From positions 1-22,452 of the IMG/VR virus record IMGVR_UViG_3300046466_000497: 22,452 bases of DNA, one strand, 5' to 3'. This document shows, piece by piece, positions 22,101 through 22,452 of this stretch. Within the stretch, counting starts at the first letter, position 1. The number at the start of each line of letters is the position of its first letter. Below the pieces are notes generated by a model. The model was not told the origin of the DNA, searched no databases, and was given only the letters and a program-made list of their open reading frames with translations. The translations under genes and the position numbers were made by a program. The DNA is from a virus.

Positions 22101-22452
22101 GTTCTTGGCCTAAATCTATACTTGGTAATCTATTATCAAATTTAAATTGATTTGAAGGAGAAGTTACCGCTTCCACATAAAAGTTATTATGAACTGGTGT
22201 GTAAGATTGATAGAAAGCATTTTTTTCTGTATTTAATTCACCATATCCATAGAAATTACTTCTATCACCTTGAGCGTAATCTTCTTTTTCGTGTAGTAAA
22301 TGATATTGATAATCCAAGAACATACCATTTGAAATATTACTATAATTAGATTGTTCAAAAGGCATTCTTGTAGAATTTTGTGTATTTTCATCACTACCAT
22401 ATCTTGATGTGTTTACAATTCTTCTACCTGTAGCGTCATTTCTTTGGTCGTA
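19111..22452 (-). CDS. Large RCC1-repeat fibre/adhesin-like protein with cupredoxin-like domains, N-terminus cut by the window
   Basis: The frame is open to the right edge, adding at least 29 residues before the first internal Met at 22365, so the true start lies outside (at least 1113 aa visible). Counting from that Met: residues 62-165 are a degenerate, and 218-336 an intact, copy of a cupredoxin-like domain common in marine phage structural proteins (KTYRFDQSDSSNTGHPLKLS, then YYYCTSHSGMGW). Residues about 476-525 resemble a carbohydrate-binding module (YSYNDVVIY, then GMYRALRD). About 606-1065 are RCC1-type repeats (GYVWTWGYNNEGQLGDG, QIYAWGNNGIGQLGDGTT and others), probably one propeller. 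It is paralogous to the 745-aa protein. A tail fibre or other exposed adhesin is the best guess. Confidence 0.85.
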   Translation of the reverse strand, partial: YDQRNDATGRRIVNTSRYGSDENTQNSTRMPFEQSNYSNISNGMFLDYQYHLLHEKEDYAQGDRSNFYGYGELNTEKNAFYQSYTPVHNNFYVEAVTSPSNQFKFDNRLPSIDLGQEQDGDRNFTHFREGEKYRFHQRDESNKTFPLAFSTTVDGTHGSGTSLAADNDGPYYVVGTNSNGQSGVFYPLYLSSTGANTEDTRMGGAGASTSFTFSEIIRGPNNETVSNDSTTFHLPNMIDPTAVDERIFEVAVVSGNPSDHPYYNTGSTNKYSIDGVTATANVALNLTEGKTYRFDQSDSSNTGHPLKLSTTANGTHASGSAYTTGVTVVGTPGKKGAYTEIKVRASTPTLYYYCTSHSGMGWSAETNAPQTRARSYVPTNIPMWRGAGKNGYVRYFLNNRQVTEAQYINSLNNTFANSGGNYTGDMPSYTTEDGSTRGGSELSFEKNQDRVVEIYIPIGYRNSYTKIYPYCSASGKTAMYGNNASIGFDIEQSWRGHKHWDRLQTGIKFRGEYNPYTHYSYNDVVIYRPQKRRSDGEIIYKGPTGMYRALRDTQGRYPHFGPQERTRSPLMAKSTTTSGRLIKEDYEDYPAHVQSYFNDWQSFGRMVNQEENAAMFFGPEPMHWPYKHHNNVAMSIDNANRYIDKNGVLWGMGYPRTGFQDSQSHYSSYFGEMNMRFWEYRRSEDMNAGGYQEMRGHHTNPRRQEFTTPRIIQLHEERDSCMLLMENGELYRNGEQSNGEMGHGNTQSDRNGFYRVHGLEDTRVIKATTYPWNNTKHIMCLDELGYVWTWGYNNEGQLGDGRTQNKTAPYRIPSKYFDNEKIIDIATTGDSSYARTASDQIYAWGNNGIGQLGDGTTTDKYRPIKMTGWDPVANNGIAVFMCEGNEEDTWVVILDGNGYTHWCGENNYGNFGNGTTTNTTTFTKNETTPNGDIVDIWIQYYNGYKSGYFRTKDGTTYGYGHAGTYYALGTGNTGNVTTPAVVQKVTNLKEVKTSCNYSDQARTFWLTDSGESFCYGYDSRNSMLHPQAGTNWTGEDGNYHPFHWYLPNAKPVTMRITTDDQGSAEYAGTYHFIDEYGKIYYWGRSNWLSSTHNWWGHSWTSPNGQPTSTGQGR

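Noticed and set aside
1-22452. tRNA genes, CRISPR arrays, insertion sequences, attachment sites
   Set aside because: No cloverleaf-type sequence, spaced direct repeats, transposase frames or terminal repeats were seen; gaps are too short to hold most of these.

Overview
The window is a stretch of a T4-superfamily myovirus (tailed phage) genome, very probably from a marine phage of a non-cyanobacterial, likely alphaproteobacterial (SAR11-type) host. All credible genes lie on the minus strand. They are packed almost end to end in AT-rich DNA, with many TAATG or ATGA-type overlaps. Read in the direction of transcription (right to left), the order matches the T4 late cluster: neck genes 13 and 14, then 15, 16, 17, 18, 19, 20, a 67-like gene, 21, 22 and 23. 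T4-type late promoters (TATAAATA) precede several of these genes, and a strong intrinsic terminator follows the major capsid gene.

Right part (16388-22452): two large paralogous fibre/adhesin-like proteins with RCC1-type beta-propeller repeats flank a 138-aa protein of unknown function. The larger one runs off the right edge. It carries a cupredoxin-like domain whose His/Cys-x2-His-x2-Met pattern looks like a complete type-1 copper site, plus a degenerate second copy of the same domain.

Central insertion (14439-16345): between the fibre genes and neck gene 13 sit an unrecognised 218-aa gene, a heme oxygenase and a ferredoxin-dependent bilin reductase of the PcyA-like type (closest in character to the viral PcyX enzymes). 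Together the two enzymes would turn heme into biliverdin and then a phycobilin, probably phycoerythrobilin. No photosynthesis or phycobiliprotein gene is visible. The three genes overlap, have their own late-promoter-like element, and are followed by a separate promoter for gene 13. This is the most notable content of the window.

Left and middle part (1-14403): neck, tail-completion, terminase, sheath, tube, portal, prohead core, protease, scaffold and capsid genes in T4 order. Extra small genes are interspersed: a 55-aa basic protein between 14 and 15, a ParB/sulfiredoxin-fold protein between 16 and 17, two possible micro-ORFs in the sheath leader, and four small proteins between the 67-like gene and 21. 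Beyond the capsid terminator is a membrane-anchored coiled-coil protein, followed by the start of another membrane or exported protein. No tRNA, CRISPR array or insertion sequence was seen. No gap between genes exceeds about 120 bases.
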